NCBI GenBank assembly: GCA_031264395.1
Contig: JAISEB010000056.1
Span: forward strand, 1-22,325
Length of the DNA stretch: 22,325 bases
Reading direction: 5' to 3'
Source of the DNA: Treponema sp.
GTDB taxonomy: Bacteria; Spirochaetota; Spirochaetia; Treponematales; Breznakiellaceae
Shown here: piece by piece, positions 14,905 to 22,156 of the stretch
Numbering within the stretch: the first letter of the stretch is position 1
How the letters are laid out: each line of letters begins with the position of its first letter
Translations under genes and position numbers: made by a program
The notes under the pieces: generated by a model
The model's input: only the letters and a program-made list of their open reading frames with translations
What the model was told of the DNA's origin: nothing
Database searches by the model: none

Positions 14905-15948
14905 ATGCAGGCAGCACGGTTATACGGCGCGGGCGATGTACGAACAGGCGAATGTTCCATACCCGAAATTGGGGATGATGAAATCCTCCTTAAAATATCC
15001 GCGGCGGCGATCTGCGGAACAGATCTCCGCATGATAGCCAACGGCTACAGGGGAGTTGACGCGGATCACCCGCTTACACTGGGGCATGAAATAAGCGGCG
15101 TAATCGCAAAAGCCGGAAAAAATGTACGCGGCTATGCCGAAGGCATGCGGGCCGCCCTTGCCCCGAACATGGGATGCGGAATCTGCGATCACTGCGTTTC
15201 AGGAGATACCCACCTCTGCGAAAGCTACACCGCATTTGGGATCAATATGGACGGCGGCTTTGCCGGATATGTGCGTATTCCCGCCGCCGCCGTCATTCAG
15301 GGAAACGTCATGGTTCTTGACGACAGCGTTTCCCTTGACGCCGCGGCCCTGTTTGAGCCCATGTCCTGTGTATTTAACGGCCAGGAACAGGCCCGCATAC
15401 GGCTCAACGACGACGTGCTGATTATCGGAGCCGGTCCCATAGGGATCATGCACGCCCTGCTCGCAAAAGCAAAGGGCGCAAGGCGTATTTTTATACGGGA
15501 TATTTCCGCCCCGCGCATGCGCCAGTGTACGGAACTTGTGGAAGGAACCGTCATGGTAGAATCGGAGGACCTCGAAGAAGCCGTAAAGTCCCTTAACGGC
15601 GGCCGGCTCGTCGATGTATGCATCACCGCCTGTCCTTCCGCCGCCGCGCAGGCGGACGCGCTCAAGGTAACCGGCATGAACGGCCGCATCCTCTTCTTCG
15701 GCGGGCTTCCCGCGGAAAAAGACGGCGTTGTCCTTACCACAAACCTCATCCATTACCGCCAGCTTTCCATTCACGGTTCAACCAGGGCAAATGTCAGGCA
15801 CTACCGCGAAGTCGCCACAATGGTCATGGCAGGGCATCTTGAGCTGGAAAAACTCGTTTCGCGGAAATACCCCCTCAAGGATTTCGCCGATGCCGTTGCG
15901 TACGCGAAAAAAGCCGAGGGCCTTAAAACCATCATTACCCCCGGCTGA
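14905..15948 (+). CDS. Zinc-dependent sorbitol/threonine-dehydrogenase-like MDR enzyme
   Basis: A 347-residue MDR dehydrogenase with both zinc sites. Catalytic ligands are C37 in ICGTD and H61-E62 in LGHE; the structural site has C91, C94, C97 and C105 in the CGICDHC..C pattern. The Rossmann turn is IIGAGPIGIMHALLAKAKGA with an acidic-type end at IRDISAPR. It should oxidise a polyol or sugar secondary alcohol with NAD(P). The ATG at 14905 follows AAGGAG. It closes the plus operon, and its last codons form part of a terminator stem (15925-15957). It differs from the first MDR in the window, which lacks the structural cysteines. Confidence 0.92.
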   Translation: MQAARLYGAGDVRTGECSIPEIGDDEILLKISAAAICGTDLRMIANGYRGVDADHPLTLGHEISGVIAKAGKNVRGYAEGMRAALAPNMGCGICDHCVSGDTHLCESYTAFGINMDGGFAGYVRIPAAAVIQGNVMVLDDSVSLDAAALFEPMSCVFNGQEQARIRLNDDVLIIGAGPIGIMHALLAKAKGARRIFIRDISAPRMRQCTELVEGTVMVESEDLEEAVKSLNGGRLVDVCITACPSAAAQADALKVTGMNGRILFFGGLPAEKDGVVLTTNLIHYRQLSIHGSTRANVRHYREVATMVMAGHLELEKLVSRKYPLKDFADAVAYAKKAEGLKTIITPG

Positions 15949-15957
15949 TGGTTTTTT
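15925..15957 (+). terminator. Intrinsic terminator of the isomerase-kinase-dehydrogenase operon
   Basis: AAAACCATCA (15925-15934) and TGATGGTTTT (15946-15955) are exact inverted complements around an 11-base loop, followed by more T residues to 15957. The TGA stop codon lies in the right arm, so the stem overlaps the gene end. The A and T flanks make it possibly active in both directions. Confidence 0.65.
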
Positions 15958-15985
15958 CGAAAAATTATTGAACGGCTTTCGCCAT

Positions 15986-16002
15986 AAAAAAGCGATTTCC
16001 GC
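15986..16002 (-). terminator. Weak candidate terminator after the hydroxyacid dehydrogenase
   Basis: On the minus strand, eight nt after the stop at 16011, a short stem (GCGG-AAA-TCGC with one G.U pair) is followed by six T. The stem is short, so the call is tentative. The whole gap to the convergent gene is only 62 bp. Confidence 0.3.
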
Positions 16003-16010
16003 CGCACATG

Positions 16011-16955
16011 TCAGGCAACTATATTCGGGCAGGGTTTTCCCGACAGCACATCGACAAGGTTCCTGACCGAAAGGGCCGCCATGGCGGCGGCGGCTTCCGC
16101 GGTGTGCGACGCCGTATGGGGTGTAAGCACCGCGTTGTCAAGGCCAAAGAAAGGCGACGTTTTGGGCGGCTCCTCCTCGTATACGTCTATGCCGGCTCCC
16201 CCAAGATGGCCCGATTTGAGCAATTCGGCGGCCGCCTCTTCGTCCACAAGGCCGCCTCGGGCGGTGTTGATGATGACGGCGCCTTTTTTCATATGTTCCA
16301 TTACTTCACGGGAAATGACGCGGCGCGTTCCGGCGGTAAGGGGAAGATGAAGGGAAATAAAATCAGCCTTTTCAATGACTTCATTAAAACCGGCGGCGGC
16401 AATGCCGTGTTCTTCGGCATAGCGGAGGTCAATACAGGGATCATGGGCGATGACGGCCATGGAAAAGCCCTTTGCCCGCTCCGCAAGGGCCCTGCCGACG
16501 GCGCCGAGGCCAAGGATTCCCATGGTTTTTCCGTACAGTTCCGTTCCGGTGGAACGCGGCCATTGTCCTTCCCGGATCTTTTTGTCGAGAAGGGGGATTT
16601 TTCGTACAACGGAAAGGAGCAGCCCCATGGCAAGATCGGCAACCGCCTGGGCGTTGACGCCGGGAGTGTTGCACACGGTAATGTTTTTTGCCCGCGTGGC
16701 GGCAAGATCTATCCTGTCGACCCCGGCGCCGTAGCGGGAGATCACCTTTAACCCCGCCGCGGCGTCCAGCACCCGTCCGGTGATGAAGTCAAGACCGGCG
16801 ATATAACCTTCGCATCCTTCAAGCAGGGGGATAAGTTCATCTTCCCCCAGGGGCCGCCCGTAGGGATTGAAGACCACGGTCCCTCCGGGAGGCCCCAGTT
16901 CCGCCAGGGCGGGATCGCCGGGCCTGAATGAGGTGGGGGTAACAAGCACTTTCAT
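16011..16955 (-). CDS. D-isomer-specific 2-hydroxyacid dehydrogenase, phosphoglycerate-dehydrogenase-like
   Basis: A 314-residue NAD-dependent dehydrogenase. The start at 16955 (MKVLVTPTSF) follows AAGGAG; an upstream in-frame ATG at 17003 lacks a ribosome site. The nucleotide motif is GILGLGAVGRALAER (146-160). Catalytic residues are R233 in NTARGG, E262 in VYEEEP and H280 in LTPHTASH. SRYGAGVDRIDL (73-84) is the family substrate-loop motif. There is no C-terminal ACT domain, so it is the short form, unlike regulated serine-pathway SerA. The promoter at 17055-17082 overlaps operator site 3, which ties it to the island. It may reduce or oxidise a 2-keto or 2-hydroxy acid such as tartronate semialdehyde-like, glycerate-type or sugar-acid intermediates; which one cannot be told. 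Confidence 0.88.
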   Translation of the reverse strand: MKVLVTPTSFRPGDPALAELGPPGGTVVFNPYGRPLGEDELIPLLEGCEGYIAGLDFITGRVLDAAAGLKVISRYGAGVDRIDLAATRAKNITVCNTPGVNAQAVADLAMGLLLSVVRKIPLLDKKIREGQWPRSTGTELYGKTMGILGLGAVGRALAERAKGFSMAVIAHDPCIDLRYAEEHGIAAAGFNEVIEKADFISLHLPLTAGTRRVISREVMEHMKKGAVIINTARGGLVDEEAAAELLKSGHLGGAGIDVYEEEPPKTSPFFGLDNAVLTPHTASHTAEAAAAMAALSVRNLVDVLSGKPCPNIVA

Positions 16956-17042
16956 GGTATAAACTCCTTCAGAATCTTTCAGGCGCCGTTTCAAAGGCCC
17001 CAATGAAGCCCTTCGGCAGCCGACCGGACTCGAATATGCCCA

Positions 17043-17058
17043 ATATGTAAATACATAC
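17043..17058. promoter_or_regulatory. Putative operator, site 3 (ATATGTA-AA-TACATAC)
   Basis: The palindrome matches sites 1 and 2 apart from its last base. It covers the -10 box of the minus promoter for the hydroxyacid dehydrogenase, a position that suits repression, and lies about 60 bp upstream of the predicted start of the shikimate-dehydrogenase-like operon. Confidence 0.7.
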
Positions 17059-17082
17059 TATCATTATTACTTTATTTGTCAA
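17055..17082 (-). promoter_or_regulatory. Promoter of the hydroxyacid dehydrogenase
   Basis: On the minus strand TTGACA (17077-17082), 16 bases, TAGTAT (17055-17060). The predicted start is near 17048, giving a leader of about 93 nt before the ATG at 16955. The operator overlaps the -10 element. I see no other feature in that leader. Confidence 0.72.
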
Positions 17083-17104
17083 TCTGCTTTACTTTTTGTT
17101 TAAT
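17076..17104 (+). promoter_or_regulatory. Candidate promoter of the shikimate-dehydrogenase-like operon
   Basis: TTGTCA (17076-17081), 17 bases, TTTAAT (17099-17104). The bases TTGTCAA here also form the -35 box of the minus promoter read on the other strand, so the two promoters share their -35 region back to back. Confidence 0.5.
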
Positions 17105-17147
17105 ATGGAATATGATCATTTCCGGCATTGACGCAAGGAGATTTGAT

Positions 17148-18080
17148 ATGGTGGATTTACAGCCCGCGCAGCGGCCGTCGTTTTACTTTATAGGGGTTAC
17201 AACGGGACAATCATCCATAATGAAGGTATTTCCAAAATGGGCGGGAGCGCTGGGCATTGACGCGGAAATAAAAGGCATAGACCTTCCCCCGCATGCCCCG
17301 GCGGAGGAGTACCGGAAAGTCGTGGATTTTTTAAAGAACGATCCTCTTTCGGTCGGGGCGCTGGTAACCACCCACAAGATCGATCTGTACAGGGCCTGCC
17401 GGGACATGTTCGATTACGCCGACCCTTACGCGGAAAAACTGGGGGAAGTTTCGTCGCTCTCAAAACACGGAGGCGAATTCCGCGCCCACGCGAAAGATCC
17501 CATTTCAAGCGGCATGGCCCTTGAACGGTTTGTGCCGCCCCGTTTTTGGGCGGATCACGGCGGGGAGGTTCTGCTCCTTGGGGCCGGGGGAAGTTCCCTT
17601 GCCATGTCGCTGTATTTTTCCAGGGAGGATGCCGCCGGCAACATTCCTTCCCGCATTACCATTGCCAACAGGAGCGAGGGGAGGCTTCTTTTGGCAAAGG
17701 CGGCCCTGGCCGGACTGAATCATGTCAATCTAAAATTTGTGCACAGCCCCGTTCCAAAAGACAACGACAGCCTTGTGGCGGCCCTGCCGCCCTTTTCGCT
17801 CGTGGTCAACGCCACGGGACTCGGCAAGGACGCGCCGGGGTCTCCCACTACAAACGCCGTCTCCTATCCGCGGGACAGCCTCGTGTGGGAGATCAACTAC
17901 CGGGGGGATCTTCTTTTCATGCGGCAGGCAATGGCGCAGGAAAAAGAGAAGCGCCTTCATGTCGAAGACGGCTGGAATTATTTTATTTACGGCTGGACCC
18001 AGGTAATTGCGGAAGTGTTTCACATAACAATAGATCTTTCCACGCTTGAAAAATTAAGCGGCATTGCGAAAGAAAAATAA
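17148..18080 (+). CDS. Shikimate/quinate-dehydrogenase-like oxidoreductase, divergent
   Basis: A 310-residue protein with the shikimate dehydrogenase fold. I start it at 17148, seven nt after AAGGAG; the ATG at 17076 lies inside the promoter. Conserved catalytic pair: K77 in VTTHKIDL and D117 in HAKDPISSG. The nucleotide motif is LLGAGGSSLAM (143-153) with ANRS after it, and NATGLG is kept. The substrate-binding start differs: the usual GxPxxHSxSPxxHN is replaced by GVTTGQSSIMKVFP, and the usual AVNT segment reads EVSSLSK (100-106). No aromatic-pathway gene is nearby; it shares an operon with a cupin phosphoglucose isomerase, 26 nt downstream. It probably acts on another cyclic or sugar-like hydroxy compound, by inference. 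Confidence 0.78.
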   Translation: MVDLQPAQRPSFYFIGVTTGQSSIMKVFPKWAGALGIDAEIKGIDLPPHAPAEEYRKVVDFLKNDPLSVGALVTTHKIDLYRACRDMFDYADPYAEKLGEVSSLSKHGGEFRAHAKDPISSGMALERFVPPRFWADHGGEVLLLGAGGSSLAMSLYFSREDAAGNIPSRITIANRSEGRLLLAKAALAGLNHVNLKFVHSPVPKDNDSLVAALPPFSLVVNATGLGKDAPGSPTTNAVSYPRDSLVWEINYRGDLLFMRQAMAQEKEKRLHVEDGWNYFIYGWTQVIAEVFHITIDLSTLEKLSGIAKEK

Positions 18081-18106
18081 TAATAAACCGAACAGGGGGA
18101 GGCGTT

Positions 18107-18703
18107 ATGCCGGAAAAAAAGACTTACGACTGGGCAAGGGGCTTTGTGCTGGATTTTTCCCTCATAGACGGGATCTCGAAAAACGCATCGTCTACCAAGC
18201 GGTATCTTTCGGAAATGAAGGGCATGTTCGCCGATACGGCCGCCTTCGAAAAGATCACGGCAAAGGAAGATCCCCTCGTTTACGAATTCTACGAACTTGG
18301 CGTTCCCGAAGATCCGGGGAATCTGGCTTTCGGCGCGTCCATCACGTACCCCGGCAAAGTGGGGAACGAATACTTTATGACCAAGGGCCATTTTCATACG
18401 ATCCTTGAAACCGCCGAAGTGTACTACGCCCTGTCGGGAGAGGGAGGCATGCTGCTGGAAAACCCCGAAGGGGACGTGTCCCTGCAGCTGCTTGAACCGG
18501 GGAAGGCGGTATATGTGCCCAAACGTTACGCGCACCGCAGCGTCAACACGGGAAAAACGCCGCTCGTCTCTTTCTTTGTGTTCCGCGCCGATGCCGGCCA
18601 CAATTACGCGACTATAGAAACAAAGGGCTACCGTAAACTCGTAGTGGAAGGCCCGGACGGAAGGCCGAAGATGACGGACAATCCCAAATGGGCGGCGCCA
18701 TAA
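18107..18703 (+). CDS. Cupin-type (archaeal-type) glucose-6-phosphate isomerase
   Basis: A 198-residue cupin protein. The metal ligands of cupin phosphoglucose isomerase are visible: H95 and H97 in TKGHFH, E104 in ETAEVYY and H143 in PKRYAHRSVN. Their spacing (2, 7 and 39 residues) equals that of the Pyrococcus enzyme. GEGGMLLE (111-118) and GHNYATIE (164-171) are further family motifs. The enzyme interconverts glucose 6-phosphate and fructose 6-phosphate and is unrelated to the common bacterial Pgi. An ATG at 18107 follows GGGGGAGG. It is second in the operon with the shikimate-dehydrogenase-like gene and ends 16 nt from the convergent purF stop, so it marks the right edge of the sugar island. 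It might act on a different sugar phosphate. Confidence 0.88.
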   Translation: MPEKKTYDWARGFVLDFSLIDGISKNASSTKRYLSEMKGMFADTAAFEKITAKEDPLVYEFYELGVPEDPGNLAFGASITYPGKVGNEYFMTKGHFHTILETAEVYYALSGEGGMLLENPEGDVSLQLLEPGKAVYVPKRYAHRSVNTGKTPLVSFFVFRADAGHNYATIETKGYRKLVVEGPDGRPKMTDNPKWAAP

Positions 18704-18719
18704 CCTGATTCAGACAGGC

Positions 18720-20162
18720 TCATGCCCGGCCGCATTCCATTCCCGCTTCTCCGGGGACAGGAATGGGGTATTCGCCCGAAAAGCAGCCGAGGCAGTAGCC
18801 GTGTCCGTTGTTTTCCGTGTTTCCGGCACGCTGCGGATCAAGCGATTCAAGCAGTCCTTCAAGAGAGATAAAAGCAAGACTGTCCGCGTCCAGGAATTTG
18901 CAGAGTTCACTAACGCTGTTTACGTTGCTGACAAGATCTTTCCGGTGCGGGGTGTCTATGCCGAAGAAGCAGGGAAAACGTACCGGAGGGGAACATACGC
19001 GGAAGTGAACTTCCTTTGCGCCCGCGCCCTTCAGAATGGAAACAAGGCGGCGGCTTGTGGTTCCCCTCACAATGGAATCGTCTATGATCACGACGCGCTT
19101 GCCCCGGACTTCGCCGTGAATCACGTTGTGTTTAACCGAAACCGCCTTTTCACGCGAAGCCTGGCCGGGGGCAATAAAGGTACGGCCGATGTATTTACTT
19201 TTGACTATGCCAAGCCCGTAGGGCGTTCCTGTTGCCCTGCCATAGCCAATGGCAGCGGGGATTCCCGAATCGGGAACTCCGATGACAAGATCGGCCTTGA
19301 CCTTTCCGGGCGCGCCCGCACGTTCCGCCTCTTCCCTGCCGAGAATTTCGCCCGCCCTGATCCGCGCCTCGTATACATTGACGCCGTCTATGGTACTGTC
19401 CGGCCTCGCGAAGTAAACGTACTCAAAGGCGCAGACCGCGCGCCTTGTTTTTTCGCTGAAACTGAACGAAAGGACCTGCCCCCTGTTTATGATTACCAGT
19501 TCACCGGGCTCTATGTCACGGACAAACACGCCGCCAACCGCGTCTATGGCGCAGGATTCGCTGGAAAGGATCCAGCCGCCGTCGAGCCGCCCAAGAGAAA
19601 GGGGCCGTATGCCGTTGGGGTCCCGCGCGCCCACAAGAACGTCGCCTGAAAGAACGGCCAGGGCATAGGAGCCCTTGATGAATTTGATCGTGTCGGTAAG
19701 GGCCCGCTCAAGCCCCTTCCGGTAATTTTTCGCTATAAGATTGACTATTACTTCGCTGTCGCTTGAAGATGTAAAGCCGACCCCCGAATCCTCAAGGAGT
19801 TCGCGCATCACATCGGCATTGGTAAGGGTTCCGTTGTGGGCCACCGCTATGGAGCCAAGCTTGAAACGGCTGACAAAGGGCTGCGCGTTTTCTATGGCGC
19901 TGGACCCGGAGGTGGAATAACGGACATGACCCACCGCGGCGGACCCCCGTATCTGCGAAAGTACTTCCGGGGTAAAGACGTCGCCGACAAGCCCCATTCC
20001 CCTGCGGACTTCTATGGACCCGTCACAGGCCGCGGCAATACCCGCGCTTTCCTGTCCGCGGTGCTGGAGCGAAAAAAGGCCGTAGTACACGAGGGGAACG
20101 GCATCCTTGGCGGGATCATCAAAGAAGACCCCAAAAACGCCGCATTCTTCGTGCAGCTTCAC
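18720..20162 (-). CDS. purF: Amidophosphoribosyltransferase
   Basis: A 480-residue enzyme of the first committed step of purine synthesis (PRPP plus glutamine to phosphoribosylamine). The glutaminase nucleophile is C7 in EECGVFG, so a six-residue propeptide would be removed. The glutamine domain has HRGQESAG (34-41) and HNGTLTNA (109-116). The PRPP loop is VVIIDDSIVRGTTS (357-370). Cysteines C244, C398, C457 and C460 match the four ligands of the 4Fe-4S cluster of the Bacillus-type enzyme, an oxygen-sensitive form. The start overlaps the purC end by four bases. Its usual downstream partner purM is missing here and appears instead at the left edge of the window. No clear terminator separates it from the convergent isomerase gene. 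Confidence 0.97.
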   Translation of the reverse strand: MKLHEECGVFGVFFDDPAKDAVPLVYYGLFSLQHRGQESAGIAAACDGSIEVRRGMGLVGDVFTPEVLSQIRGSAAVGHVRYSTSGSSAIENAQPFVSRFKLGSIAVAHNGTLTNADVMRELLEDSGVGFTSSSDSEVIVNLIAKNYRKGLERALTDTIKFIKGSYALAVLSGDVLVGARDPNGIRPLSLGRLDGGWILSSESCAIDAVGGVFVRDIEPGELVIINRGQVLSFSFSEKTRRAVCAFEYVYFARPDSTIDGVNVYEARIRAGEILGREEAERAGAPGKVKADLVIGVPDSGIPAAIGYGRATGTPYGLGIVKSKYIGRTFIAPGQASREKAVSVKHNVIHGEVRGKRVVIIDDSIVRGTTSRRLVSILKGAGAKEVHFRVCSPPVRFPCFFGIDTPHRKDLVSNVNSVSELCKFLDADSLAFISLEGLLESLDPQRAGNTENNGHGYCLGCFSGEYPIPVPGEAGMECGRA

Positions 20163-20914
20163 GCGTCCAGCCTGCCCAGAATCTCGGCGTATGCCTCCCT
20201 GACATTTCCAAGGTCCCTGCGAAAACGATCCTTGTCAAGTTTTTCGCCTGTGGCGGCATCCCAGAAACGGCAGGTGTCGGGGGAAATTTCATCCGCAAGA
20301 ACAAGCGCGCCGTCCGCCGTGCGGCCGAATTCCAGCTTGAAGTCGATGAGCCTGATTCCGCGCGCAAGAAAAAAAGCGGAAAGGATTTCGTTAATTTTAA
20401 ACGCCGCCGATCGTATCGCCTCGATTTCCGCGAAGGTCGAGATGCCGGCAGCGACAGCGTGATAATCATTGATAAGGGGATCTCCCAGGCTGTCGTCCTT
20501 GTACGATAATTCAAAGACCGTGGTCTTCAGTTCAAAACCTTCGGGAAGGCCCATGCGTTTTGCCATGGAACCGGCCGCCGTATTTCTGATGATTACTTCA
20601 AGGGGAATGATGCGGACCTTTCTGCAAATCATGTCCCGTTCACCCATGCACGCGACATAATGGGTAGAAATTCCCGAACGCTCAAGAAGCCCAAAGAGCC
20701 CCGACGCGATCTTGTTGTTCATGATCCCCTTGTCTTCTATCTGCCCCTTCTTTTCACCGTTAAAGGCGGTAGCGTCATCCTTGTAGTGGATGATCACAAG
20801 ATCGTCCCGTTCGGCGCCGTTTTCATCAAGCGCGGCAAAGACTTTTTTCGCCTTGCCTTCGTACAGCTGCCTTCCCGTTCGTAAACTTCCGGCGCATTGT
20901 GCGTCACTGCTCAT
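20159..20914 (-). CDS. purC: Phosphoribosylaminoimidazole-succinocarboxamide synthase (SAICAR synthetase)
   Basis: A 251-residue enzyme that joins CAIR and aspartate with ATP. Motifs are LYEGKAKKVF (17-26; ATP loop), KDDATAFNGEKKGQIEDKG (45-63), EVIIRNTAAGSMAKR, LIDFKLEFG and DEISPDTCRFWD. The protein has about ten extra N-terminal residues before the canonical start, and this ATG at 20914 overlaps the purE end by four bases, so it is coupled to purE. It also overlaps purF by four bases. Confidence 0.97.
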   Translation of the reverse strand: MSSDAQCAGSLRTGRQLYEGKAKKVFAALDENGAERDDLVIIHYKDDATAFNGEKKGQIEDKGIMNNKIASGLFGLLERSGISTHYVACMGERDMICRKVRIIPLEVIIRNTAAGSMAKRMGLPEGFELKTTVFELSYKDDSLGDPLINDYHAVAAGISTFAEIEAIRSAAFKINEILSAFFLARGIRLIDFKLEFGRTADGALVLADEISPDTCRFWDAATGEKLDKDRFRRDLGNVREAYAEILGRLDA

Positions 20915-21390
20915 GGTTCCGCTCCTTCGTTTTCCTTTTCAAAACCGGCCTTCATGCTGATTCTAAAACCGGAAAGTTTCGTTTTCAGTTCAGGATACTT
21001 CAGGGCAAGAATCTCGCAGGCCAGGTACGCGGCGTTGGCGGCGTTGTCTATGCCGACGGCGGCGACGGGGACAGGGCGCGGCATCTGCACTATGGAAAGA
21101 AGGGCGTCAAGACCGCCAAGGCTGCCCGCGGCGACGGGAACCCCGATAACGGGGACAAGCGTCAGGCTTGCGATAACGCCCGGAAGGTGCGCCGCGAGCC
21201 CCGCTCCGGCAATAATCACCTCAACGCCGTCTTCCTCCAGTTTTTTGACAGTCTGTGAAAGCAGTTCGGGCACGCGGTGGGCCGAAAGAATATGAACAGA
21301 ATACGGTACGCCGAATTCCTCAAGAACCGCCGAAGCTTTTTTCATGATCTCCGAGTCCGATTTCGAACCAAAGATGACGGCGGCTTTCAC
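20911..21390 (-). CDS. purE: N5-carboxyaminoimidazole ribonucleotide mutase, class I PurE
   Basis: A 159-residue enzyme. GSKSDSEIM (8-16), SAHRVPELL (36-44, H38) and AGAGLAAHLPG (61-71) are the class I PurE signatures; the animal-type class II motifs are absent. Class I PurE normally needs PurK, but no purK is adjacent: purC overlaps directly. The start is a GTG at 21390 with AGGAGG eight nt ahead. It is the first gene of the purine operon, 67 nt after rsmG; I see no convincing promoter in that gap. Confidence 0.96.
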   Translation of the reverse strand: MKAAVIFGSKSDSEIMKKASAVLEEFGVPYSVHILSAHRVPELLSQTVKKLEEDGVEVIIAGAGLAAHLPGVIASLTLVPVIGVPVAAGSLGGLDALLSIVQMPRPVPVAAVGIDNAANAAYLACEILALKYPELKTKLSGFRISMKAGFEKENEGAEP

Positions 21391-21457
21391 GGAGTTGCCC
21401 TCCTATAGGACGCCGTCGTGCGTGTTGACTTTTCGTATGCGTTACATCCCCGGTAAT

Positions 21458-22156
21458 TCATGAGGCCCCGCCAAGATCAGTTTCACGCTTTATTATAAGG
21501 ATATGGCGTTCTTCGTCAAGAAAGGGGACCGGGCAGGGTACGACATCGATCCGTATGTCCATGCCTTCCAGCGCCGCGGTTTCTTCGGCGATTTTTTCTT
21601 TCCTGCCCTTGTAGGCCGCCAGAACTCCCCCGTTTCCGCAGAGGCGGAAGAGTTTTTTAAGGAGCTTCCGGTCCAGAGGATGAAAAGCCCTTAACACAAC
21701 AAGTCCAAAGCGGCCCGGCGCGGCTTTCTCCATTTCGCATTCTTCCACGGATACATTGGGAAGTCCCAGCGCCGCCAGAGTTCCCCGGAGAAAACCGGCC
21801 CGTTTTTCCTTCCGCTCAATAAGGGTGAAGGAATGGCCGGGAAGGGCCATGGCAAGGGGAATGCCCGGAAAACCCGCGCCGGAACCGGCGTCGGCAATGC
21901 CGCCTGAACCGGGCGCCGAATCAAGCAGACGGCGGATAATGCCAAGGGGGGCAAGGGAATCAAGGACGTGCCTTACAATAAGCCCGTTCCTGTCCCTGGT
22001 TCCCGTAAGCCCGAGAGCCGGATTGAAGCGTTCGATTTCTTCAAGGTAACGGACAAGAAGGGAGGAAATTGCATCAATTCGCGGCCCGGCAAATTCCTCA
22101 ATACCGGGATTTTCCCGGCCAAGCTGAACAAGGCCGTCTTTAAGAAGATCTTTCAT
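21458..22156 (-). CDS. rsmG: 16S rRNA (guanine-527 N7) methyltransferase
   Basis: A 232-residue enzyme that methylates G527 of 16S rRNA with S-adenosylmethionine. Motifs are NPALGLTGTRDRNGLIVRHVLDSL (about 45-68; family-specific HxxDSL) and the SAM loop IADAGSGAGFPGIPLA (87-102), then VVLRAFHPL for the catalytic-region Arg. Length is normal. The ATG at 22156 directly follows the stop codon of the XRE-type gene, without a strong ribosome site of its own, so translation is probably coupled. It is not linked functionally to purine genes downstream. Confidence 0.95.
   Translation of the reverse strand: MKDLLKDGLVQLGRENPGIEEFAGPRIDAISSLLVRYLEEIERFNPALGLTGTRDRNGLIVRHVLDSLAPLGIIRRLLDSAPGSGGIADAGSGAGFPGIPLAMALPGHSFTLIERKEKRAGFLRGTLAALGLPNVSVEECEMEKAAPGRFGLVVLRAFHPLDRKLLKKLFRLCGNGGVLAAYKGRKEKIAEETAALEGMDIRIDVVPCPVPFLDEERHILIIKRETDLGGAS

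Noticed and set aside
18704..18719. Possible bidirectional terminator between purF and the cupin isomerase gene
   Set aside because: Only a four-bp inverted repeat (CCTG/CAGG) and no T tract.
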